A stretch of DNA of 30,514 nucleotides from an uncultured Mollicutes bacterium. GTDB taxonomy: Bacteria > Bacillota_I > Bacilli_A > RF39 > UBA660. Where the stretch lies: contig UQQI01000014.1 in NCBI GenBank assembly GCA_900543055.1, positions 1 to 30,514 of the forward strand, written 5' to 3'. A program made the position numbers and the translations under genes. The notes under the pieces are model-generated. The model saw only the letters and a program-made list of their open reading frames with translations. It made no database searches and was not told the DNA's origin. Position 1 is the first letter of the stretch, and each line of letters opens with the position of its first letter. This document shows, piece after piece, positions 22,164 to 29,591 of this stretch.

Positions 22164-23993
22164 CTATAAAGTAAATTCATTTGTGAAATAATTTACCAAT
22201 TTATCGGTTCTATTTATTATATCATCAACAGTCCAAACATTTAATCTTACTATATCATCATTTAATTTTAACCCGTTTTTATAACCAACATAATTTCCAT
22301 CTTTATTTATTCTATTTTTTTTCTTTTCAAATGATAAATTACTTAATGTTTGATTATATCCAGTAATTGTTAAATTACCCAATGTATGAGCATATTTTGA
22401 TAAATACTCATCAGCTAAATCATGATTTCCATTTGCTATCATATTTACCCAATCTAAAGGTATATTTTCACCCTCTGGAAAAACGTGTTCTATTGTCCAT
22501 ACAAATTTATTGCTTGAGTCTTTTTTCCATAAATCAGTATATATTTCATTAGTTTTAAATTGGTTTTCATAATAACATAATAAGAAACGACATGCATCAG
22601 GATTATCTAAATATACTTGTCCTCTTAATTTATTTTCAAATTCATCATCAGACGATGAATTACTTTTTAAATAATTAACTATAACATTATAAATATCTTT
22701 TCCAAATTTTCCATCTAGTAAAGAAATAATATCCATAAAAATCTTAGTTAAATTTCTAGTGTTAGGATAATCTGTTATATTTCTTCTTACAAAAAACTTA
22801 ACTAAATAGTCTATTATATCTTTTATAATATTATCAGATAGTACTAATTTATTTTTATTAGATAACAAATATAATAATAAAATATATGACGGAGCTCCCT
22901 GTATCCTATCTAAATTTAATAAAGACTCTGCTAAAATATCATTGTAATTGTCTTCCGTAGTATTATTAATTAATATTGCATAATTTTTTGCTTCTTTTTC
23001 TAATCTATCTAAAAAAGTAACATAATCAGCCTTTAAAAGTTTTTCATATATATCTAATAATGTTGTTCTAGTTGCTAAATATCCTAAAGCATATTTTGTT
23101 TTTCCATCTGTTTTATAAGGACTATTTAATTCTTCTCTATAAGCATTGTAAAATTGTCTAAAGAATCTTTCTTGTACACCATAATCTTCTCCAAGATAAG
23201 AAATAATTTTTTTCCACTTTGAATAACATTCTTCAGCTTTTCCATCATTATCTGAGATACTAATTAGTAAATTTTTAATCAAATCAATTGCAGATAAAGG
23301 AACTCCCCTATTATTAAGTGATTCAAACAACATATATGCATCTCTATTAGTTTCAACTTCAATAGAAACCAAAATTGCAGAATTAAATCTTCTCACTAAC
23401 TCAAATAATATAGACACCTTTGTCATAGACTGATCACTTAAGAAAACCTCTTCAACATACTTATCAATTAAATTAGAAAAATAATTATAAGCCTTATATA
23501 TTCTTCTTAAGCCAGCATAATTTACTCTATCTTTATCAGTTAAAAGTCCTTTATCACATAAAAGCATAAAATAATCAGCTTGATTATAATTTTGTACTTG
23601 TGGAGTTAATCTTGCAATATTTTCTCCATCACGCCTTATCACAAGCTCTCTTCGAATATTTATCAAGTCTGTATTTTGTTCTTCATCTAGTTGCTCTTTA
23701 AAAGAATTTATTTTCTCATATAGTGCGACCAACAGTAACGATAAAGAAGTAATTCTTTGTTGACCATCAATTACTTCAAGTTCAACATCACCCATAGCAC
23801 TTGTACTTTTATCAACACATATTATAGAACCCAAAAAATAGCCATAATCATTTTCTACGATATCATTAAATAACAATCCCCATTCTTTTTGTCCCCAAGT
23901 ATATTCTCTTTGATATTTAGGAATTTTATATAAAATAACTTTTTCATTTGAAAAAATTTGAGATACCTTATAAGGATCAGTATGTTTAATCAT
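22164..23993 (-). CDS. DUF262-DUF1524 protein, GmrSD-like restriction factor
   Basis: 609 aa from ATG 23993 (GGTGAT upstream). N-terminal DUF262: IPKYQREYTW (about 25-34) and VIDGQQRITSLSLLL (74-88), the DGQQR nucleotide-handling motif. Middle region is helical. The C-terminal DUF1524 has IEHVFPE, then HTLGNLTIT and NLSFEKKKNRI, a HNH-like nuclease pattern in which His is followed by Val-Phe-Pro rather than the usual Ile-Leu-Pro. GmrSD-type proteins cut modified phage DNA or act as NTP-dependent nucleases. Single gene with its own promoter and terminator, so a stand-alone defense unit. It is intact. Confidence 0.87.
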   Translation of the reverse strand: MIKHTDPYKVSQIFSNEKVILYKIPKYQREYTWGQKEWGLLFNDIVENDYGYFLGSIICVDKSTSAMGDVELEVIDGQQRITSLSLLLVALYEKINSFKEQLDEEQNTDLINIRRELVIRRDGENIARLTPQVQNYNQADYFMLLCDKGLLTDKDRVNYAGLRRIYKAYNYFSNLIDKYVEEVFLSDQSMTKVSILFELVRRFNSAILVSIEVETNRDAYMLFESLNNRGVPLSAIDLIKNLLISISDNDGKAEECYSKWKKIISYLGEDYGVQERFFRQFYNAYREELNSPYKTDGKTKYALGYLATRTTLLDIYEKLLKADYVTFLDRLEKEAKNYAILINNTTEDNYNDILAESLLNLDRIQGAPSYILLLYLLSNKNKLVLSDNIIKDIIDYLVKFFVRRNITDYPNTRNLTKIFMDIISLLDGKFGKDIYNVIVNYLKSNSSSDDEFENKLRGQVYLDNPDACRFLLCYYENQFKTNEIYTDLWKKDSSNKFVWTIEHVFPEGENIPLDWVNMIANGNHDLADEYLSKYAHTLGNLTITGYNQTLSNLSFEKKKNRINKDGNYVGYKNGLKLNDDIVRLNVWTVDDIINRTDKLVNYFTNEFTL

Positions 23994-24012
23994 AATATCA
24001 CCATCCATCTTA

Positions 24013-24021
24013 ATTATACCA
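24013..24021 (-). promoter_or_regulatory. Extended -10 promoter of the DUF262 gene
   Basis: Minus strand TGG-TATAAT, about 20 bases before the start. TTGATT lies 19 bases further upstream. Confidence 0.55.
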
Positions 24022-24092
24022 CAAGAAATAATAAAGTAATCAATTCTTAAAAAATTTTAATTCAGAAATAAAAATTGTTTTTTTATTTAAAA

Positions 24093-24116
24093 AAGAGTAG
24101 CCTCTTAACTACTCTT
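24093..24116 (-). terminator. Terminator of the AbiE operon
   Basis: Minus strand AAGAGTAG-TTAAGAGG-CTACTCTT followed by TTTT; perfect 8-bp stem. The bases before it read CTG, giving CTGAAG as at other terminators here. Confidence 0.8.
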
Positions 24117-24173
24117 CAGAATGCAAACTCAGATTCAAATTGTTTTATTGTTCTCATTAAGCTCAATAAAATA

Positions 24174-25010
24174 CTAAGTTGTTTCAGTAACTATTACATT
24201 AATAATTTTTTCTAAACAAATTAATATTTCATCAAAACCTATATTGCTTGCATACTCATATCTTTTTTGATAATTTTTCCATCTTTCATTCAATATATTA
24301 CTTTCCATAATTAAATCTAAGGCAAGTAATGGATTACCAACATATTCTCTTTTATAAAATGTTTTTTCTATTGCATTTCTAAAATATTCTAAATTAACGT
24401 TATCCCAATCTTTTGTATAAATTAAATAGACATCATAGAAATCTCTCATTCTTCCATTTAATTCTACTCTACTTAAGATTGTTTCTACCTTCTCTGCTAA
24501 TACTGTTTCAATATTGTACGCCCATAATTTTACATATCTATCACATAAAATCGGTTTATATTTATAATTAATTTCTTTTGGAGTAATTGGATCACCTGTA
24601 GCTATATCAATATGAAATTTTTCTTTAATATTATCTATTTCAATTTGAATATCTGCCCTAAAACCACCATACTCATCTTCATCTCTTATTGGTGATATTC
24701 CTAAATAACTAAGTTTTGCATTATCATCTATTTTTATAGATACTATTTCTTTAATCATTTTAACTATCGTTTTTTCATTAAAATTTGCATTCCTAAAAGC
24801 AGTATCTATATCCATAGTAGTTCTATTTTCTACTCCAAATAACGTACTTAAATAAAAGCCTCCCTTTAAGATAAAATTATCTTTATATTTACTAACTGAT
24901 AGTCTTTCTATAAATCTATCATACATATAAAGTCTAAGTAATGTATTAAAATCTGCATTTTTTTCTTTTGAAATGTTTTTTAATTTATCTTTTAATTTCA
25001 TACTATTCAT
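24174..25010 (-). CDS. abiEii: AbiEii toxin, nucleotidyltransferase
   Basis: 278 aa. Nucleotidyltransferase core: FILKGGFYLSTLFG (47-59) and the metal-binding pair TTMDIDTAF (D67, D69). Later motifs VLAEKVETILSR and NGRMRDFYDVYLI are the usual family landmarks (K and D residues). Normal length for the family. Type IV toxin that is held in check by AbiEi and is activated on phage infection, stopping growth. The ATG overlaps the AbiEi stop (TATGAATAG), with GAGGT inside the antitoxin gene, so it is coupled. The transcript ends at 24093-24116. Confidence 0.93.
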   Translation of the reverse strand: MNSMKLKDKLKNISKEKNADFNTLLRLYMYDRFIERLSVSKYKDNFILKGGFYLSTLFGVENRTTMDIDTAFRNANFNEKTIVKMIKEIVSIKIDDNAKLSYLGISPIRDEDEYGGFRADIQIEIDNIKEKFHIDIATGDPITPKEINYKYKPILCDRYVKLWAYNIETVLAEKVETILSRVELNGRMRDFYDVYLIYTKDWDNVNLEYFRNAIEKTFYKREYVGNPLLALDLIMESNILNERWKNYQKRYEYASNIGFDEILICLEKIINVIVTETT

Positions 25011-25629
25011 AAAATACCTCTATATAATTCATTACTTCTTCTTTAATACCCATTTCTTTAGCATATTTTGATAGTTTAACTAGATCTTTATCTTTTCTTT
25101 TAACATATTCTCTAATACTATGTTTAACATGTTCTGAATCCATTCTATTTTTAGATCTAATAATATCACATATACATCTTTCTATATCATATGCTTTTAC
25201 TTTATTACCCATAGGAGTATCAATTTGAATTAGTCCCAGTTCATAAATATCTTTATCAACATAAAAGACATTATGATTTTTAATTTTATAATTAAAATAA
25301 TTATTTGGGACAGTTATATCGTATTTATCATTTGGAGCTTTAATAGAAAGTCCATGAAAATAAAGTGCTGTCATATGCGAATATATAATATTAGGAAGTT
25401 CTAATCCAAAAACAAAATAGCTATCTTCTATTTTACTTGAATCAATATAAATACCATTACCAACTTTTTCTATCATACCTTTTTCTTTCATAATATTAAG
25501 ATACATCCTATGAATTCCAAGATTAGATAGTTCTTTTGAAGTAACATATCCATTATTCATTTTCATAATAGATTCTATAATTTCAATATTACTTTGATCT
25601 TTAAATTCCTTAATTGTCATCCTTACCAT
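25003..25629 (-). CDS. abiEi: AbiEi antitoxin and repressor
   Basis: 208 aa. N-terminal winged helix (IEIIESIMKMNNGYVTSKELSNLGIHRMYLNIMKEKG) followed by GIYIDSSKIEDSYF, then the AbiEi antitoxin domain with YSHMTALYFHGLS and AYDIERCICDIIRSK. This is the antitoxin of the type IV AbiE system. AGGAGG seven bases before ATG 25629. A long inverted repeat on both sides of the -10 box is a very good candidate for its own binding site; autorepression through inverted repeats is known for AbiEi. Confidence 0.92.
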   Translation of the reverse strand: MVRMTIKEFKDQSNIEIIESIMKMNNGYVTSKELSNLGIHRMYLNIMKEKGMIEKVGNGIYIDSSKIEDSYFVFGLELPNIIYSHMTALYFHGLSIKAPNDKYDITVPNNYFNYKIKNHNVFYVDKDIYELGLIQIDTPMGNKVKAYDIERCICDIIRSKNRMDSEHVKHSIREYVKRKDKDLVKLSKYAKEMGIKEEVMNYIEVFYE

Positions 25630-25641
25630 AAATATTCCTCC

Positions 25642-25687
25642 TTGACAAATCTAATGAAATTATAACATTTATCATTAGTTTTGTCAA
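25642..25687 (-). promoter_or_regulatory. Consensus promoter with a 16-bp inverted repeat operator (abiE)
   Basis: Minus strand TTGACA (25682-25687), 17 bases, TATAAT (25659-25664) with extended TGT: near-perfect consensus. The arms TTGACAAATCTAATGA (25642-25657) and TCATTAGTTTTGTCAA (25672-25687) are inverted with a single mismatch. One arm covers the -35 box; the other lies between the -10 and the ribosome binding site. Confidence 0.85.
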
Positions 25688-25825
25688 TATAACTAAAAAA
25701 TTAGATACTCTTTCAGGCACTTTAAAATTTTTTGTTTTTATTTCTAATTATGGTAATAATATATAAATATATTATTACCACTTAAAACATAAATTTTAAA
25801 TTATTTTAAATTTGTGTACCTAAAA

Positions 25826-26005
25826 TTACTTAATAGTTCTAAATTCCTTTAATAAAAAAAAGCGAATCCTTTCGGCTCCTTCAGGGGGAATCCAAATGTT
25901 AAAGTCAATATAAATATTTTCTCTTTTAACTCCTAATTTAACCAATTCATTAATTTCATAAATTGCATCCTGATGTTGAGTCGAACATCTTGCATACCCA
26001 AACAT
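25826..26005 (-). pseudogene. 5' fragment of a serine resolvase/recombinase gene
   Basis: MFGYARCSTQHQDAIYEINELVKLGVKRENIYIDF (start at 26005) matches the first 35 residues of resolvase-type serine recombinases, including the catalytic Ser in RCST. After that the match stops, and the frame runs through a terminator hairpin (PPEGAERIRFF) to a chance stop. The catalytic domain is lost, so this is a scar of an earlier transposon or integrative element. No other part of that element is recognised. Confidence 0.7.
25864..25879 (-). terminator. Terminator within the resolvase fragment
   Basis: Minus strand GGAGCC-GAAA-GGATTC (one G-U and one mismatch) followed by GC and T7. It is preceded by CCCCCTGAAGG as at 3236 and 17366. 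Confidence 0.55.
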
Positions 26006-26164
26006 AATACTTTCTTCCATTTTTCATTTTTTACCAAATGACCATTTAAACTATCTATACAATTAATTGAACATTTTACCAATTATTTACTTATTAAATC
26101 CCAAAAATTGTATATAAAATTCTATGAACAATCAAACTATACTTTAAATGAACACACAATTATA

Positions 26165-26196
26165 AAAGAAATACAGATATAAATCTGACTTCTTTT
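26165..26196 (-). terminator. Terminator of the ssb gene
   Basis: Minus strand AGAAGT-CAGAT-TTAT-ATCTG-TATTTCT with a short core stem extended by A/T pairs, followed by TTTATAATT. Confidence 0.5.
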
Positions 26197-26201
26197 GTTA
26201 A

Positions 26202-26531
26202 TTAATCTTCTTTGGGTTTGCTTGATAGGAATGTGACTTTTTCAGCAATTAATTGTAATTCTGAGGTGCTATCAATTCTTTGTATTCTACCTTTTACGCC
26301 GACGATATAACCTTTATGACAGTATTCACTAATATTCATTGCTATGTTATCAAAAGCATAACAATCAATAAAGTCTGTATCATATACACCTTCTGAATTT
26401 TTGAAACTTCTTGGAATTGCTAAAGATATCACAGCATAGTTTTTACCCTCTTGAAACTTATCTTTATCCTTGCATTTTTCAAGTACAATATCGTGAGTCA
26501 GCCTTCCTACTAAAATCACTTGGTTTAGCAT
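26202..26531 (-). CDS. ssb: Single-stranded DNA-binding protein (SSB)
   Basis: 109 aa. The start MLNQVILVGRLTHDIVLE is the typical first OB-fold strand of bacterial SSB; FIDCYAFDNIAMNISEYCHKGYIVGVKGRIQRI is the central part. It lacks the usual flexible tail and the acidic DDDIPF end; the C-terminus is SSKPKED. So it is a short, mobile-element or phage-type SSB, unlikely to be the main chromosomal one. Start ATG 26531 has AAAGGAGAG upstream. The 210 bases upstream hold the DUF2779 terminator and AT-rich DNA. Confidence 0.88.
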   Translation of the reverse strand: MLNQVILVGRLTHDIVLEKCKDKDKFQEGKNYAVISLAIPRSFKNSEGVYDTDFIDCYAFDNIAMNISEYCHKGYIVGVKGRIQRIDSTSELQLIAEKVTFLSSKPKED

Positions 26532-26715
26532 TATTTCTCTCCTTTCATTTATATTAGATAGATACACAAACCTACCTTGATTTGAAATGTTACCAAATAA
26601 TAACAAATAATGGAAGATATAATTACAAACTATAAATTTTATTAACACATTTGCACACACTGTAAACGTTTAAACATCTAAATAACAATCAACACCCCAT
26701 CTAAATGCAAAATAA

Positions 26716-26740
26716 AAACCACATAATGAATATGCAGTTT
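26716..26740 (-). terminator. Terminator of the DUF2779 gene
   Basis: Minus strand AAACTGCATA-TTCAT-TATGTGGTTT (10 bp with two G-U pairs) followed by TTTATTTTG; it begins right after the stop codon. Confidence 0.7.
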
Positions 26741-26741
26741 A

Positions 26742-28211
26742 TTATTTAATATCCTTTAACTTTTTCCATATTTTTACCATAGCATAAGTATCAAGTTCAC
26801 AGTATTTTAATAAATTATGTCTTAACTTTTCTCTATCTTTTGTTGATAATTTCCCCATATTAGCAAAAGCACTCATTGCTTCACTACCATTATGAACTTC
26901 TTCTAAATTGTGATAATTAAGTTTTTCATCATCTTTAAACAAAGCTGGTAATACATATTTTATTGAATACGAACCATACATATCTTTCGTATAATAATCT
27001 CTATTATAAAATGGTATCATCAAGTCTTTTATATTATCACGAATATTTAACAAGTGTTCTTTTAAATCAGGATATAGTTCTGCTAGATTTTTTATAACAG
27101 TCTTTTCAAAACTCATATTATATGCAAGAACACATACATCTTTTGGAATATCTTTAACAAGTGATTCAGCAAGTTTTCTTCTTGAATCAATATCTGGTTC
27201 TGATAAAAATTCTTTATGTTCCAACGGACTATCTTCACTTTCTATATAATGTAGTGAATATTGAAAAGGGATTTGTTCATATGGTTTTATATCTTCATAT
27301 TGTGGAATTGATTGTTGAAATGTTTCAAAATCAAGAAAGTATAGTGGATAATATAAAGTCTCTATAAATTCTCTTATTTTTTCTTTATTAACTTTATCTT
27401 CTTTATCATACAATTCAAATTCAATTTGTTCTTTTGCTTTAGAATCTATATTCTCTTTTAATAAATCTTCATAAGAATATATACCATTATGATATAAATC
27501 AAACTTTGTACTATTTCGTATTCTTCTTATATTAAATATATTATTACTTGGTAGATTTCTTGTACAATATTTGAAGAAAGGACATTCATATGGTTTAATA
27601 CAATGAATACCTATATCGTCATTGGGCTCATTCTCTTGTGTCATATATTCGTTTATTTCTTGTATGTTTTTTTCTACTTCTTTTTGTTTTTCTAATACTA
27701 TATCAGTAACATTCTCAAGATTAAACAACTTATCTAATTCAAGTTCTCCATGTCTTATATATTTATTATTTATATAAACAATACTTGCTTTAGATATTTT
27801 GTAACCTAAATTATTAAGTACATAATATTGATAAGAAATATCATCTAAATAAATATCTTTTATTTCAGTCGAACTTTTAACTTCATATATTTCATATGAA
27901 TCATTTATTTTTCTTAATATATCTACACTACAAAAGTTATCTTTATAACAAAATGAAGCTTCTGTTATATTAGCATAATCATTATTTTCAATAACACTTA
28001 GAGTATCTTTTATCATCTTACTTAAGTCTTGATTAAATTCTATATCTATATAATCTCCAAATAAGTCTTTTGCAAGTATTCCTACATCTGCACCATTATC
28101 TAGAATTGATTGATTATCTACTTCTCCTTTTTCATCATAACAGTATTTATCTAACCACAGCATTTTCTTACATTGGACACCATTACAATATTTTGATTTA
28201 GATATGTACAT
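26742..28211 (-). CDS. DUF2779 protein: Cas4-like nuclease plus DEDD-type exonuclease domain
   Basis: 489 aa from ATG 28211 (GAGGAG upstream). N-terminal half resembles the Cas4/RecB nuclease family: E85, SVDIL with D97, IYEVKSS with E110 and K112, and Cys at 14, 204, 210 and 216 (PYECPFFKYC) in position for a 4Fe-4S cluster. C-terminal half is the DUF2779 domain: PLYFLDFETFQ (D294, E296), VLAYNMSFEKTVIKNLA, SYSIKYVLPAL and LLKYCELDTYAMVKIW, the pattern of DnaQ-like 3'-5' exonucleases. Probably a DNA-processing enzyme. Single gene with own promoter and terminator. Its place beside SSB and defense genes fits a repair or defense role; the exact one is not known. Confidence 0.85.
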   Translation of the reverse strand: MYISKSKYCNGVQCKKMLWLDKYCYDEKGEVDNQSILDNGADVGILAKDLFGDYIDIEFNQDLSKMIKDTLSVIENNDYANITEASFCYKDNFCSVDILRKINDSYEIYEVKSSTEIKDIYLDDISYQYYVLNNLGYKISKASIVYINNKYIRHGELELDKLFNLENVTDIVLEKQKEVEKNIQEINEYMTQENEPNDDIGIHCIKPYECPFFKYCTRNLPSNNIFNIRRIRNSTKFDLYHNGIYSYEDLLKENIDSKAKEQIEFELYDKEDKVNKEKIREFIETLYYPLYFLDFETFQQSIPQYEDIKPYEQIPFQYSLHYIESEDSPLEHKEFLSEPDIDSRRKLAESLVKDIPKDVCVLAYNMSFEKTVIKNLAELYPDLKEHLLNIRDNIKDLMIPFYNRDYYTKDMYGSYSIKYVLPALFKDDEKLNYHNLEEVHNGSEAMSAFANMGKLSTKDREKLRHNLLKYCELDTYAMVKIWKKLKDIK

Positions 28212-28230
28212 AAAATCACTCCTCATAATC

Positions 28231-28259
28231 ATATTAACACATTGCTTTAACATTTACAA
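28231..28259 (-). promoter_or_regulatory. Promoter of the DUF2779 gene
   Basis: Minus strand TTGTAA (28254-28259), 17 bases, TAATAT (28231-28236), with TGT before the -10. Confidence 0.55.
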
Positions 28260-28352
28260 AGTTTAATACATGTGACACAATTTGAAACCACTGTTAGACA
28301 CTAAAATCAATTAGACAATATACTATAACCTAATTTTATTATTCCAAAAGCA

Positions 28353-28372
28353 AAAGACTATTTCTAGTCTTT
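28353..28372 (-). terminator. Terminator of the nuclease/DnaA-like operon
   Basis: Minus strand AAAGACTA-GAAA-TAGTCTTT with a GNRA-type loop, followed by TGCTTTTGG. It lies just after the TAA (28374) that would end the C-terminally extended protein. Confidence 0.65.
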
Positions 28373-28450
28373 GTTAATTTTGCGGAACTGTTGTTGCTAC
28401 TCTTTCACCATCTTTTGAGTATACAGTTACATAATTATCTTCTTCTACTT

Positions 28451-29575
28451 CTAAATTCCAGTTTCTCTTATTTCAACCATATTTGCTGGTCTTATTGTAA
28501 TAATCTTATAAAACCCATTTGCAAATATGTCTCTTATTTTTTCAATATCATCCTCTGAATCTTCTTCAATATTTTCATTATCTTCAAACCAATCTGGCAA
28601 TTTTACTTTCTTGAATTCTTTTTCACTAGGCTTACCTCCACCAAAAATAACAATAGCTGTATTATTATTTTTTGATACTTCAGTTAATTCTGTTAGAATA
28701 TATTTTATTTTTTTTACACTACCTAATTCTTCACTAGTAAAATAATCAATAATAGCTACGTCTGGTTTATCTACATTTATTACTTTTACAATATCATCTA
28801 TATCTTTCTTATCTTCTAAAAAAGTACCTTCAGCTTCACTGCTTTCTAATACATCTCTTTTAAGTTTCCAACGATACTTATCAATCATTTCTAGCATATT
28901 TTCTCTTGATTCATGTAAACTAAAATACCTTACTTTCTTTTTATCATTGAGTAGATTATTAGTAAATGTTAGTCCCCATAGTGTTTTATGATAATCCATA
29001 GTAGGTGTTATTAAAATTGGTTTGCCAACATTTAAGAATCTAGATAATTCTTTTAGCTCATTGCCTTTAGCAATAATTGGTGCTAAAGACTTTTCATACT
29101 TCTCATCCCAAAGTTTAGCAACTATCCCCCAACAGATTCTCATTCTTAGTCTTTCATCTATTATTAGTAAATCAAAGCTCTTTTCTGAACAAAGTATGAT
29201 TTGCTTTTTATTAGAATATAGGTTGTCAAATATTTTTAATAAGTATCTTTGTATTTTATTCTTTCTCTCAATCTTTTCAAAATCATCAAATAATAATACA
29301 TCTAAATTATCATATTTTGAACTTATTTCATCATCAGATAAATTATTAACATCATTTATAAAATCAGTACAAGTTATATATAAGACTTTATACTTACTAC
29401 AATCAATAGAATTTTCAACAGCTTTTAATAAATGTGTTTTCCCAGAACTTTCACTTCCATACAAGAATAGAGGGTTCTTTTTTCCAAGATTATCTACTAC
29501 AAATTTAGCATTATCTACTGCAAATCTATTACAATCTGCAACAGTAAAATTTTCTAATGTAAATTCTTTGCTCAT
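28451..29575 (-). CDS. DnaA-like AAA+ ATPase fused to a degenerate DnaB-like RecA domain
   Basis: 374 aa. Residues 1-155 follow DnaA domain III: FTLENFTVADCNRFAVDNAKFV, Walker A YGSESSGKTHLL (39-50), Walker B VLLFDDFE (93-100) and ERLRMRICWGIVAKL (141-155), the arginine-finger region. The DnaA DNA-binding domain is absent. Residues 180-320 resemble the RecA fold of DnaB/SF4 helicases: GKPILITPTMDYHKTLWGL in place of Walker A (glycines lost, KT kept), VRYFSLHESRENMLEMI, and KPDVAIIDYFTSEELG (Walker B) with a trailing LTEVSKNNNTAIVIF. Start follows AAAGGAGA; 16 bases after the nuclease gene. The C-terminus may be frameshifted: another frame gives RNWNLEVEEDNYVTVYSKDG up to TAA 28374. Possible helicase loader or phage-sensing ATPase. 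Confidence 0.65.
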   Translation of the reverse strand: MSKEFTLENFTVADCNRFAVDNAKFVVDNLGKKNPLFLYGSESSGKTHLLKAVENSIDCSKYKVLYITCTDFINDVNNLSDDEISSKYDNLDVLLFDDFEKIERKNKIQRYLLKIFDNLYSNKKQIILCSEKSFDLLIIDERLRMRICWGIVAKLWDEKYEKSLAPIIAKGNELKELSRFLNVGKPILITPTMDYHKTLWGLTFTNNLLNDKKKVRYFSLHESRENMLEMIDKYRWKLKRDVLESSEAEGTFLEDKKDIDDIVKVINVDKPDVAIIDYFTSEELGSVKKIKYILTELTEVSKNNNTAIVIFGGGKPSEKEFKKVKLPDWFEDNENIEEDSEDDIEKIRDIFANGFYKIITIRPANMVEIRETGI

Positions 29576-29591
29576 ATATAATCTCCTTTAT

